Below are positions 1-14,282 of a stretch of DNA of 64,000 bases, in pieces. Where the stretch lies: the NCBI RefSeq assembly GCF_901709675.1, contig NC_051101.1:12482501-12546500 (forward strand), in the 5' to 3' direction. The DNA comes from Syngnathus acus (lineage: Eukaryota; Chordata; Actinopteri; Syngnathiformes; Syngnathidae). Position 1 is the stretch's first letter. The number at the start of each line of letters is the position of its first letter. A program made the position numbers and the translations under genes. Under the pieces are notes generated by a model, which saw nothing but the letters and a program-made list of their open reading frames with translations, was not told the DNA's origin and made no database searches.

Positions 1-3000
1 CGCTGAGCTCCTGAGGCTCCTCTCTCCGGTGCCACGTATCAGAGACCAGCTGAGGGATGCTGAAGCTGTGCCGGTGCTGCTCAGTCTGTTGCACGGACCT
101 CACCTTAAACTCCAGTGGAGTGTGGCCTGGGTTCTGGTGCAGCTCTGCCAGGACTCCCAGGCCAGGGCGGAGGTGCGCAGTTGGGGAGGCGTGAACACAC
201 TTTTAAGGCTGCTCCACAGGTGAGCTTTGGTTTTTGGTGCCTTCCTGGGATACAAAAAATATATATATTTTGACAGCGCCGGCGGAGAACATACAACGGA
301 GGAGCTCGGACGGCGCCAGTTTGCCGACAACGTCATGGCCCTGCAGTCAGGTTGGCCGACAACACAAGCACAGACTAGGGAACATTTTTTTTCAGGTTAG
401 AGGTCAAGCTGCAGCGGTTTAAGCGAGTGATTTGTTGCCTGTAAAAAAAACATCCAGGATCCCCAGAGATGTTTTATCACAGGCTGAGAATGTAAACAAG
501 TCATTTCCCGAAAGGAGAATCACAAGCTTCATTCTTCCATTCTGCCCATTTGTTAAAAAAAAAAGTGAAATATTTTTATATCCAGCCAAGATGTGCTATT
601 TTTTTTCTGCAGCCTGCTGCGCAGCTCTGACCGAGCTCAGCCTGGAGGACTCGTGCGCTCATCACATCGTGCAGGTCGGTTCAGACCAAGAAGTGAGTGG
701 AAAACGTAACAATTGAATCCAGTTGAGTTTCCCCTCCAGGAAAACGGAATCTATATCCTCGCCAAACTGACTTTACCGCAAAACTCTGAAGCCGAGCCGT
801 CCTCTTTACAAGTATGACTCTTTTGTGTTTGTGATATATGATGACACACATCGTTGGCGTAACATGAGCCGATTGGTCGCTTGGCAGTGTTACGCATTCC
901 GAGCGCTGCGCTTTCTCTTCAGCGTGGAAAGGAACAGACATCATTTCAAGAGGTACCGATGACATCACCAAAGTCAACTTGATGGATGTTAAGTTGATTT
1001 TTTTTGTTTTCTTCCAGGCTGTTTCTCACGGACCTTTATGAATCGTTTATTGACGTGGGCCATTATGTGCGGGACTTGGAAGCCTACAAGGGTCTTCAAA
1101 TTAAAGTGTTGGACTATTCTGTGAGACAATTAACACTAATCCATCTATTTATTAACTCTTGGCTTACTGATTTTTTATTTGTTTTGACAGGAGGAGGAGC
1201 TAAAGAGCCTGCAAGAGAGCATCGTGGCTCTAGACCAGAACCGGCCCGCGCTCAAGATGATCAATGGCTACGCTGTACTGGACCATCTCGGCACTGGCGC
1301 TTTTGGAAGTGTATTTAAGGTATGGAAGCGTTGAACTTGAAGTCCATCTGGTTTTCGTGACACTGTGAGGTTTCAGGTCCGCAAGCAGAGCACTGGCAAT
1401 CTGGTGGCCTTGAAAGAGGTCAACCTTCACAACCCGGCGTTCGGCAAAGATAAGAAGTCACGTGACTGTAACGTGGAGAAGATCATCGCCGAGTTGGCCA
1501 TCATTAAAGAACAGGTTAGAGCTTTTTTTTTGTTCAATCCACGTGAGGACTTACTTCATGTGTCTCTTTTTTCGTGCAGATGGCCCATCCGAATATCGTC
1601 AAGTACTACAAGACCTTCCTGCAAGGTGAGGCTCTCTTCTAAGTAGATGAAGATGACAGATGGTTTGACTGGCTCGCTCATAGACGACAAGCTTTACATC
1701 GTGATGGAGCTCATCGAGGGAGTTCCTCTCCTGGAACGTTGCAACTCCCTGAAGGAGAAGCAGCAGAGCTTCACAGAGGAACAAATCTGGAACATCTTTA
1801 TCCAGGTCATAAGCTTTCTGAAGAGATCATTTTTGACATTATTATTTTTTGTGTAGATGATTACCATGTCCATCATAGATGTGCTTGGCCCTGCGCTACC
1901 TCCACAAGGACAAACACATCGTGCACCGAGACCTGACACCCAACAACATCATGCTGGACGACAAGGACAAAGTCACCATCAGTAACTTTCATGCTTTTTT
2001 TTTTTACCAGCAACGTCACACTTGTTCCATTTGATTGTGTAACACGGCGTCGACGGTTCTTCTCGTCCGCAGCCGACTTTGGCCTGGCCAAACAGAAGCA
2101 GGAGAGCAGTAAGATGACCTCGGTGGTGGGCACCATCTTGTACTCTTGGTGAGGACAAGTGACATTTTTAGGAAATAGAATGTGTAGTATTGAATTTCAA
2201 TAAGTAACTGATGACAAATCAAAATGTGTGTTGTGTGTGTGTCAGTCCAGAGGTGGTGAAGAACGAGCCATACGGTGAAAAGGCTGACATTTGGGCCCTT
2301 GGCTGCATCCTCTATCAAATGGCCGCCTTGGAGCCGCCATTTTATAGCAACAACATGCTATCGCTAGCCAGCAAGGTCGACTAAAAACACACACACACGA
2401 CATAAAATGTGCGAGATTCCACAATATTTTATGTTGTTTTTGTTTTTGTAGATTGTTGAGGCCGTCTATGAGCCACTGGAAGACGGAATTTACTCGGAAA
2501 GGCTGCAGGACATGATCATATGGTGCCAATGTTATAGTTCATCAAACAAAAGTCTACTAGCTTAATGCTAACATACTATGTGAAATGTATAGCATGGAAG
2601 CTAACTGTAAAAACATGCAAACAGAAATACCTTGAATCTGGGTGATGTATCCAACTTTCAATGTCAATTCCAGATTAGTTTCCTGTCCTGTTTTTGAACT
2701 ACCCAGGTGCTTGAGTCCAGACCCGGAACGGCGTCCTGACATCGTGACGGTGAGCTCCCGGATGGCCGACCTGATGATGAAGCAGATGGACGCTCTGTAC
2801 GCTTGTCACTTTGCGCTGGAGAAGCGAGCCGAACGTGACAGGAAACGGGCGCAGAGGTATTTCCTGGAAGGGCGCCGCAGTGGGAAAAACTGCTGCTCCT
2901 CAGTCCTGGCTCAGGTAGTCTGGCTTCTTTGGACTCAAATGAAATCACACAGCAACTGTAAACATCTCAGCCATTTTTTCCACTGTTCTTCTAGAAACAA

Positions 3001-4924
3001 GCCTTCACAACATCTGAACTTGAGCACTTTCCTCCAAGTAACATTGAAGAAAATCTAAATTTAGATAACAATTATATTCATTTAAACTCTGTGACGCAAT
3101 GATGAGATGTTAATATTTTTTCAGATGCTGCCTCAAATCAGGAAGAAGCAGAGATGAAAGACGGACCATACTACAGTTAGTTGCGTGCCTTTACGGTTTC
3201 TTTAACAAACTTGAACACAGCTGATTATTTTTTCAACCTTTAAGGGTCAAAATCTGCTTCCTGTGTTACACCTCATCTACCTCCATGTGGGCAAGTCAAC
3301 CTTTTGCCTGTTTACACTGCGTGGTTGAAGTGACACGATTCACATTTCGATAGGCGTAAGGGACGAATATATTCGTCATTGGCACTCAATGGTTTGATTC
3401 CCGTTGACGAATTTTTGCGACGATTCCAATTGTGATAGGAAAACAAATCTGAATTGTATCACTTGAAGCATAAATTCATCCTTATTTCTCATAAGTTGCT
3501 TTCGGAAGTGATTTTGTTAAAAAATGTTTCTTTGTGTCCTTCCAGAGAGGATTTAGCGACAGTGAGGGTGAAATCGAGATCAGGTACCTTTTGGATTATT
3601 TGCTGTAATGTTGACTTTGGTGAAGTCAACTCGGCTTGGGTATTGTCAGGACTCTGCGTCTCCCAGAGGAACCTTCGGCAGATCGAGGACCCGATTCACA
3701 GGTTGCTGTTGCAGCTTCACAAAGTGCTCTACATCACGCAGGTACATTCCACCATTGTATATTCCTTCCCAAATTAAATTGAAGTCCAAATTTGATCCTT
3801 TTTTTCCAGCTTCCTCCAGCTCCTCGTCACAACGTCAAGAGGCGGCTCGTGGAACAGTTCAAAAAGTCCCTGTTCCAGTTTGGAAGTGACCCGCATAACC
3901 TGAAGACAGAGCTCAGCAAGGTGGGACTACAAATATGGTTTCTTGCCTCCGTGAAGGCCTACAAAATGTTTCTTCCCTGCAGCTGGTCCAGGCGTCATGT
4001 GATCTAATGGAGTCTGGTTCCAGCAGTCCAGACTGGTGGCCTGTGGTGCTTCCCTTCACTGGAAACATTGATGAAGACTCAGGTACGACTCGAGAGTGGT
4101 TTACTCAAAAAAAAAAAGATCCCAATGATTGTGCTTCTCCCTTCCACAGGTGACTGTCTGAGGGAAGGAGTCACATATGAGCAGATGCAGGTACACATGG
4201 ATTTTGGTTTTATATTCAAGGCTCAGACAGTATTTTCCAATGCATTTCTAAAATTACTTTTTTAATATATTGAACAAGTGTATTTTAAGAAATTTAAATG
4301 TTAGTAACATATTTGCATTTCCCACCTCAAATTTGATGTTACTGAAATTCCACCCTGGTTCTCCTCAGGCCGTGGTCGAGGAGCTGCTGGACGAAAGCGG
4401 CTACTACCAAGATGGCAGGTGCACGTCACCATGGCGACAAGATGCTTCCTGTGTGGGCACAACTGAGTAGGTTGAACAAACAGCACTTCGGGTGTGTGTG
4501 TGTGTGTGTGCGTGTAAAACCGCATACCTAAATAGAAGTCAAGCAAAACACATTTATAGAGGAAATGAACTCACACAGTCAGGTCTGTTCAGTCTGCTGC
4601 TGACGTCAACACAAGCACACACAGCAATTGAAAGCCAGGCCATAATATTAGGTACACTTTAGTTGTGTTGATGCGTTGTGATATGAATTTTCCTGGTTCA
4701 TTGCAAACTATGATTAGTTTGTAGCCGTCACTGGGAAAAGATAGATGTAAAAACTTTAGGAACGACAGTCAAGTGTTTAGTGAGCAGTACCTTATTTAGC
4801 CACAAGAGGGAGACAAAGCATTAGAAATACTTCTCAGTACTCGCTTCATTCATTAAATGTGTTTTGTGTTGATTTTAGGGAGGCAAAGAAAAAAAGCGAG
4901 CGCCGGCCGCATTCATCATCTTGA
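1..4924 (+). CDS. nek10: NIMA-related kinase 10 (Nek10), 3' part; 5' end lies outside the window
   Basis: Serine/threonine kinase of the NEK family, unusual in having ARM repeats before a central kinase domain. Exons read by splice sites and frame: 1-219, 277-350, 613-674, 740-811, 888-952, 1018-1120, 1191-1319, 1377-1514, 1580-1625, 1684-1805, 1879-1981, 2073-2148, 2246-2375, 2452-2522, 2707-2914, 2995 to about 3037, a poorly defined linker (about 3125-3583), an exon ending at 3741, then 3810-3920, 3983-4082, 4150-4190, 4369-4418 and 4879-4924. The ARM-like part includes [20 protein letters not shown]. Kinase landmarks: glycine loop [10 protein letters not shown], lysine in [26 protein letters not shown], activation end SCPEVV. 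The tail matches the NEK10 C-terminus ([37 protein letters not shown]) and ends HSSS-stop. The linker after the kinase looks much shorter than in mammals and its exon phases could not all be reconciled. The gene converges tail to tail with rarb. Confidence 0.93.
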
Positions 4925-4957
4925 TCACAAATGGAAATCCTCTATTTGAACTCATTA

Positions 4958-4963
4958 AATAAA
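4958..4963 (+). other. nek10 polyadenylation signal
   Basis: AATAAA lies 34 bp after the nek10 stop codon. The short 3' UTR fits the compact gene. Confidence 0.6.
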
Positions 4964-4964
4964 T

Positions 4965-5948
4965 TATATCATCATCAATATCATGTGACATATATTCAGG
5001 TAAGGAAGCTAAATGTCCTCTTTGTTTCAGTCACTTTCTGCAGTTTTGCACTTTAAACTACATGGAAAAATAAAACTTTCACAAAATGCTATTTGTGGGA
5101 TATCTGTGATGCCTTCTAAGCTTTCATTATTAAAATATGTGACAACCCGAAGGATTTTGGAGTGTATATTTTGTCATGTAGTACCTTCATACACCTGTAG
5201 AGGGGAGTACGTTGCACTCAATAATCTATTCATCTTCAAATGAATATAATCAACAAGAGTCAGTGAGTGTTTAATATATGAATGAAACAACATTGTTAAT
5301 CAAACTGCTATGAGATGAGGCTTGGCAGTTTTTAAGAGGTTGCCATGGCAACACTGTTTCAAGTGAATTAAACAACTGGAGAGGACTGGGGCGGAAAAAT
5401 CTGGACCCCAAAAGTATGAGAACTCCGACTTTAAGCAGCTGAATGTTAAGTGAGGTGACGGCGATTGGTACTGTGTGTGGTTTACACGTGTTTCCGCTCA
5501 CATGCGAGCTCACGGGCCCACGTGGCAAATCAATTATGAACTCACCTCGGAATTTTTGTTCCCTTATTGGAAAAATCCAATTGCACAGTCTCTATTTAGT
5601 TTTTCCAACTACGCGGCATACAAACACGTGAACAATATTTGAAGGGACTGTAAAGATCCCCCCTCAAAAATGTAAATTCTTGTAACTTGAAAAAATGTCA
5701 AATAAAAATCTAAACAGTAAAATGTAAACCTTACAAGAAATACAAGCTTTTTTTTTTAATCCTGAATTTGAGTACCCAATGGATTGGAAGCGTAATCCAG
5801 TTTGTATTGCTCGCTACTATTTTGGACCTTTTCAGACCTGGAAAAGTGTTAGCTTGCTTTTTTTGTACCCTGACATATCCCACGAGGTAAAACAAATCCA
5901 TGAGCTGTCTTAGCAATATAAATAAAGTCCAGAAGATCTTACAAGAGG
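4965..5948. other. nek10-rarb convergent intergenic spacer
   Basis: No gene, RNA or recognisable repeat seen. It holds the 3' ends of two converging genes. An ATTAAA-type signal on the minus strand (TTTAAT at 5755-5760) could end the rarb transcript, but this is weak. Confidence 0.4.
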
Positions 5949-8880
<2,932 letters not shown>

Positions 8881-9046
8881 CTTTCTCATTAGTATCGTTC
8901 TTATTTTCTGTTGCTGATATTTTCCTTCTCGGTGTCAGCGTGCCGCAGTCCTCAAGCAGCAGTTTGTTTTGGACCGAACCAAAAAGTTGGACGGGTCCAC
9001 TTGAGGACTACAAGAAAATGAAAAAGGAGTCAGTTCGTACTCGACC

Positions 9047-9063
9047 TGAACTCTGCGTGAACC
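9047..9063 (-). promoter_or_regulatory. DR5 retinoic acid response element (beta-RARE type)
   Basis: On the coding strand this reads GGTTCA-CGCAG-AGTTCA, two half-sites in direct orientation with a 5-bp spacer. The mammalian RARB2 beta-RARE is known as GGTTCA-N5-AGTTCA, so both half-sites and their order match. It lies 167 bp upstream of the rarb ATG, where an autoregulatory element is expected. Confidence 0.85.
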
Positions 9064-9075
9064 GCCTCTGTGCGC

Positions 9076-9092
9076 TGACCTTCAAATGACCC
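9076..9092 (-). promoter_or_regulatory. second DR5 element with consensus half-sites
   Basis: The coding strand reads GGGTCA-TTTGA-AGGTCA. Both half-sites fit RGGTCA exactly, with a 5-bp spacer. It sits 12 bp upstream of the first DR5, so the rarb promoter could load two RAR/RXR dimers. Function is inferred from motif and position only. Confidence 0.75.
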
Positions 9093-9096
9093 ACAG

Positions 9097-9104
9097 TGAC
9101 GTCA
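9097..9104. promoter_or_regulatory. consensus cAMP response element
   Basis: Palindromic TGACGTCA four bases beyond the second DR5. Mammalian RARB2 promoters carry a CRE-related site upstream of the RARE, so position and order agree with the known promoter. Confidence 0.65.
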
Positions 9105-9109
9105 CAGCA

Positions 9110-10240
9110 CTTTCGCCAAAGAGCTTTTGAATACCTTTTCTTTCTTTGTTTATACCTTTTGTAAAAAAAATCACATTACATTACAAAATAGGTCGCACTC
9201 AAAAACAAGCATAACACAAAAAATGTTTTTTGTTATTTGTTTTTTTACTTTATTATAAAGAAGGAAACGTGTTCAAAAAAGAAATGTATATATTCTTGTA
9301 ATATTGGAAATTTTGATTTTAAAAACATCCTGTAAGATTAACCTTTTTTAAAAATCATGGGCACACCATATTGCTCACCTTGGGATAGCTCATGCAAGCA
9401 TCATTCCACATGTAGCGTGGAGTAATAATTCCACGATCCATCATTGTTACAAAAACCAAAATAAAAAGGCCAGCAGAGGAAAAACATTTGGCCTTTTTAC
9501 ACAATCAATAACAGGCCTCGTTTATCTTCATCTGCGATGTCTCCTCTTCCTCACGCATTGACTTTAACAGAGAAATATTTGTGCTCGTGAAGGCCCTTAA
9601 TTCAATCTGCCGCAGCATAATTTAAGTGGCTCATCTTTAAGATAGGAGGAGGACATTTATTTACTTGAGGCAGAATGAAAATGCAAAAAACGCCACCATA
9701 AAAAAGTCTCCATCTTGCTTATCTTCACTGGTTCTGGTTATACTCCCAGTTTAAGGTTATTATGCATTAACCCTTTTGTGTGTGCGTGTGTGCACGGGCG
9801 TGCGCGTGCCAGGTCATCCAGAGGACAAGTGGGTGAAACATTCCATCTCCTCTTCCTTTGCAGAAAAATTCCAAGCCTCTTAAAGAATAAAGCCGCATCC
9901 CCAACATTCCTCCGAAACGGCATCTTGACTTTTAGTGCATGTTTTCCCTCTGTTGTAAAAATTAATTACAATATTATTGTTGTTATTAAATGAATATTTT
10001 CTATCTATTGATTTTACAAAGACATTGCAGGTGAGCTACAAATCAAGATGAGTGGAAATTAGATTGTCTTGCTGGAAAGATTTTGCCATCTTAAAGGTTA
10101 ATTATGTTAATTATACACAGATGGATTTTGTGAATGAGTACCAAAGGCACACCAAAAGGAGTTTACTCCATGTATATTTATAGTTCTGAGAATTAAAATC
10201 TGCAGGGTCCTCACTTGTGCTAGAAATAAAGACAGGCTGC
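9110..10240. other. rarb-nr1d2 intergenic spacer
   Basis: No gene seen. AT-rich. The stretch about 9480-9660 is less biased and dense in homeobox-like TTAAT motifs, so it could be a conserved enhancer of either receptor gene; there is no direct proof. The thyroid hormone receptor beta gene found between these two genes in mammals is not here. Confidence 0.4.
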
Positions 10241-10243
10241 TCA

Positions 10244-10259
10244 TTTATTCATATTTATT
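10244..10259 (-). other. tandem polyadenylation signals for nr1d2
   Basis: TTTATT at 10244-10249 and 10254-10259 reads AATAAA twice on the minus strand, about 650 bp after the nr1d2 stop. The surrounding ATTTA motifs suggest an AU-rich, unstable 3' UTR, which fits a rhythmic transcript. Confidence 0.5.
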
Positions 10260-10899
10260 CATTTATACTATACATATTTGTCTATGTTCAAGATATATTC
10301 ATATATATATATTTATGTATAGATATTTACAATTGACAGTGTTGCCAAGAAACAAAAGATGGACGACACTGTTTTTTTTCATATTCAGTGCCGTGCAGAA
10401 AGCACATTTGATTGGAAAACAAGAAAATCATACAAAGAAAAGTGGAAAGTTCAAAACAAAATTAAAAATGTGATGCTTGGGCCTGGAGCTGGCGCCACTT
10501 TACACAGGTAGACTCAGGCCAACTTGTGTGAATGTTCTGGAAATGTTCAGGGGATACGCTGAAGAGGTGGGTGGAGGGCGTAAAAAAAAAAAAAGTACAT
10601 CAACAAGAACACTAATATTTAACACGCACACGGTCGGCGGAGAGGAGGAAAGTGGCCACAAGCACGTTCAGCCATGCATTAGCATTAGCAGCACATTGGT
10701 CACATTAGCTTTTTGTCGCTATCAACATGCATCAAAACGGCTTGCAAAAAGAAACAAACAGAACACAAAATGACCATCGTTTCCATAAAGCCGTTCAAGT
10801 TTTCAAGTGCCTCCGAGTCGGTTTGCAACAATCCTCTAAACAAATACAGTACGGATTCTTTTTGAGTCCATTAAGATTGGTCGCCCGTCCCTGCGTCCG

Positions 10900-13800
10900 T
10901 CAAGGGTGCACCTTGAAGGAGAGCAGCTCCTCCGAGTGCATGTTGTTGAGGGATCGCAGCTCGGGCAGCTTGAGCAGCAGTTTGGTGAAGGTGGTGGCTG
11001 CCTCCTCGCCGTGGTTCTGCATCAGGAGCTGGCGCAGGGCCCGGATCAGCTTGTCCTGCAGGGCCTCGACCGCTGTCAGGTCCTGTAGACCCGACCGGTC
11101 TGCACAGAAGGGAGAAAAAGAAACATTTAATCACCTGATTGCCAACATCACTTTTTAAGGACCAAAATTTTAATATTTACCGGCAGAGACGAGGACGACG
11201 GCGGTGAAAAGGCTCATCTCGTCGCGGTCCAGCCCGAGCGCGGTGAGCTTCTCGCTGAAGTCGCACATGGACGCCAGCAGTTCTCCGGCGCCCAGCGCTC
11301 GTAGTGTGTCCAGGCTGTAGTGCTTGCCGCTCAGGAAGGTCACCGTGCGCTCGGCCATGTTGAAGAGCGACGCGAAGCGCACCATCAACACCTGAGGTCG
11401 CAAACGCAAAGAGTGACTCGGGGTGCCGAGCAGACGTTTTTCATGACGGGTGTCGCAGAGCGGGCGTACCTCGAATGTCCCGGCCTTGAGCAGCCCCACT
11501 TGGTCGTGCTCGGGGAGTTCCTTGAAACCCGGGATCCTCTTGGCGAACTCCACCACCTCACGCACGGCCGGTGTGAAGCTCATGGAGAATTCCTCCCAGA
11601 TCTCCTGGCTGGGCTTGCTGGGGTCAACGTACGGGGACGTGTTCATGGGACACACCTGACATGGAGGAACATTGACATTAAACAATCACGCCATGCAATC
11701 TGTGGAAAATAAATACACAATGTGAGACTTGAAGGTGCAATGGGTAGAATGAGCAGAGGAATGTGGATGGAGTCAAATTTTTAATATGAAAATTTGGTCA
11801 TAAATGTGCTGAATGAGGGTGTTAGTATGTGAATTATTTTTTGATGGAAAGTGGAATTGTAGGAAAAGTACTGCTTTTGTGAATGGAGAAAATACACAAG
11901 ATCCCATGAATGAGGTGAATATTATGACCATGAAAATGTGGACATGGAAATAAAATCACCTGATTTGTGCAAATGTGCGTACATAATTTTAATGAATAAT
12001 GCACATAATAATAACAAAACAGTATTAATGGACCTACTGCTGAAAGAATGAAAAGACTCTTCTCAAGATGGTGGACTCACCAAGTGAGCTCTCCCATTGG
12101 GATAAGCCCGCTGCTGTTGTGGCTGCTGCGGCTGGTGCTGCTTTATGTCCATGGGACAGACGGGGGCGCCACTGAGCTGCTGCTGCTGCTGCTGCAGCAC
12201 ATGCTGATTAAAGTGCGCATACATGTGCGGAACGTCCCGGTATCCCGGCATGGCCGCATCATTGTTGTTCCAGCAGTTCCAGCTCTGCTGCGCCGTGTCC
12301 ACACGGACGTCGGCGCTGTTTTCCGTCGCTGACTGCGACGTCGTCATCTCCGTTTGCCTCACAACGGCGACGTCGTCCTCGCCGCTGTCTGAGCCGCAGG
12401 ATGAGGACGAGCTGGAGTTGGTGTCCATGGAGACCACCGACTCGGCGTCCTGCAGGGGGCACTGCGGAGACGAGGGGTTGGAGCAGGACGGCGACTCCGA
12501 GGAGGAAGACAACGATGACGACGAGGAAGAGGAGGACGAGGATGATGATGGCGAGGGGCTGGTGTCATTGGGCAGTGACGAGCTTTGATGGCCGTGCAGC
12601 ATACTGTGCAACTGGCTGTTGTTGCTCATCATGTTGTTCATGGCATTCTGCATCTCCAGAAGCATTCGCTGCTTCTCGCGCTTGGGGATGCGGCCGAATC
12701 GCACAGCTGAGGATGCACAGAGATGATGTCATCATTACACCCCAGCAAAAACTACATTCCAGAATGTCACAAACTCATTTGCTTGTCAATCAATTATTAT
12801 CTGCACAATTGTCCTTGCCAATAAAATTGGTTTCGCCATTTTGTAGAATAAAACAAAAATGTTTATTTTATCCAGTGCTTACCTCGAACAAAGCCTGTCT
12901 CAAACTATTCTTTTTAAAGCTACTTTGACAATATTTTTCCAAATGACTATTTCTTACATAAAATAGAAAATGGATTTATGTTATTTTTGGTCTATTTTAA
13001 TTATGTATCTTTAAAAAAAACATTTAATTAATTGTGTAGAAATATACAATAAATGTAGTTTCAATGGTTTTATCTGGGTAACATTTTATCATATTTGTCT
13101 TTAGCGCCATCTACTGGCCAAGCCACATTACTACAGTATTCCCCAGCCCTCCAACTAATATTCTTTGGGGAACTGCCATTCATCCTCACCTACTGACTTT
13201 TTTTTGTGTGTGTGTGAAAGGGAATAGCGCTGCATCTACTGACCATCTCTGGACATGCCAACGGCCAAGCACTTCTTGAAGCGACACTGCTGGCATCGGT
13301 TCCGGTTGATCCTCATGATGGTGCAGTTCTCCATCTTGAGACACTTCTTGTACTGAATGTTCTGCTGGATGCTCCTGCGGAAGAAGCCCTGCGCAAGCAC
13401 ACCACCATAAAAACTCACTTTTAGCATCAACATTTTCATGGCATCATTTCTTGAATTAAAATCAATTTAAATCAGATTTGTATTTATTTGCTGATCTCAC
13501 CTTGCAGCCTTCGCACGCGTGGACGCCGTAATGGAAGCCCGAGGCGACGTCGCCGCAAACTTTACACAGCAGCACCATGCCGTTGATTTCTAGAAAAAAA
13601 GCAAGACATTACTCTAAAGCCACGTGACATTATTAATGATTCCATTCCACACGACTTTACGTACTGGTAATGCTGCTCTTGGTCGAGGTCGACGAGCGTC
13701 CCGCCTTCTCCACGCCGTTTCCTCCTCTGCTTCCGCTCTTGGTAGGTGGCGCTATATCCACCACCATGCCCACCGCCCTGCTGGGGAGTGAGGAGCGAGG

Positions 13801-14251
13801 AGGCGTGGGCGATGTGCACAGGAAGCCGCTGCCCACGTTGCCAGGACTGGTGCTCATGCAGGACTCGGGGCTGGAAGCGGCGCCCGACGAGATGTAGGCG
13901 ATGACTCCGCCTGAGGAGAGAACATGGAAAGGTGTTACCCATTGGATCATATGGTTGGTGGGTGTTGGTGATTGGGTATTTGCAATTTGTTGTGAGGTGG
14001 CTTTTGGATTTGGTAATGCATTGTGACATATTTTTATGACTTTATTTATTATGACAGAATGACCATTTTTAGTTTAGTTCTGAATTTGAAAATAGAATGA
14101 TTAAATTATTTTTTATGGGTGGGACTAGCGCAAAATTTTGCATTCACATTTTATGACTTTTTCTAGCATTGTTAAAAAGTTACTTTTTGTTTCTGTTCTT
14201 GCCCGTGCCTTTAAATTTTAAAGCTTTTGATGACTGAGGTTGAGTCTTGCA

Positions 14252-14282
<31 letters not shown>

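Noticed and set aside
9110-10240. Searched for thrb exons between rarb and nr1d2
   Set aside because: No zinc-finger or LBD-like translation on either strand; the spacer is AT-rich non-coding DNA.
11320-11712. 130-codon plus-strand frame
   Set aside because: Antisense shadow of nr1d2 ligand-binding-domain exons 6 and 7.
12223-12588. Acidic open frame (Asp/Glu-rich) on the plus strand
   Set aside because: It is the antisense of the serine-rich hinge encoded by nr1d2 exon 5; low-complexity codons explain the missing stops.
13105-13122. CGCCATCTACTGGCC string in nr1d2 intron 4 considered as a CTCF site
   Set aside because: Only part of the CTCF core matches, and this phrase is common in dispersed fish repeats.
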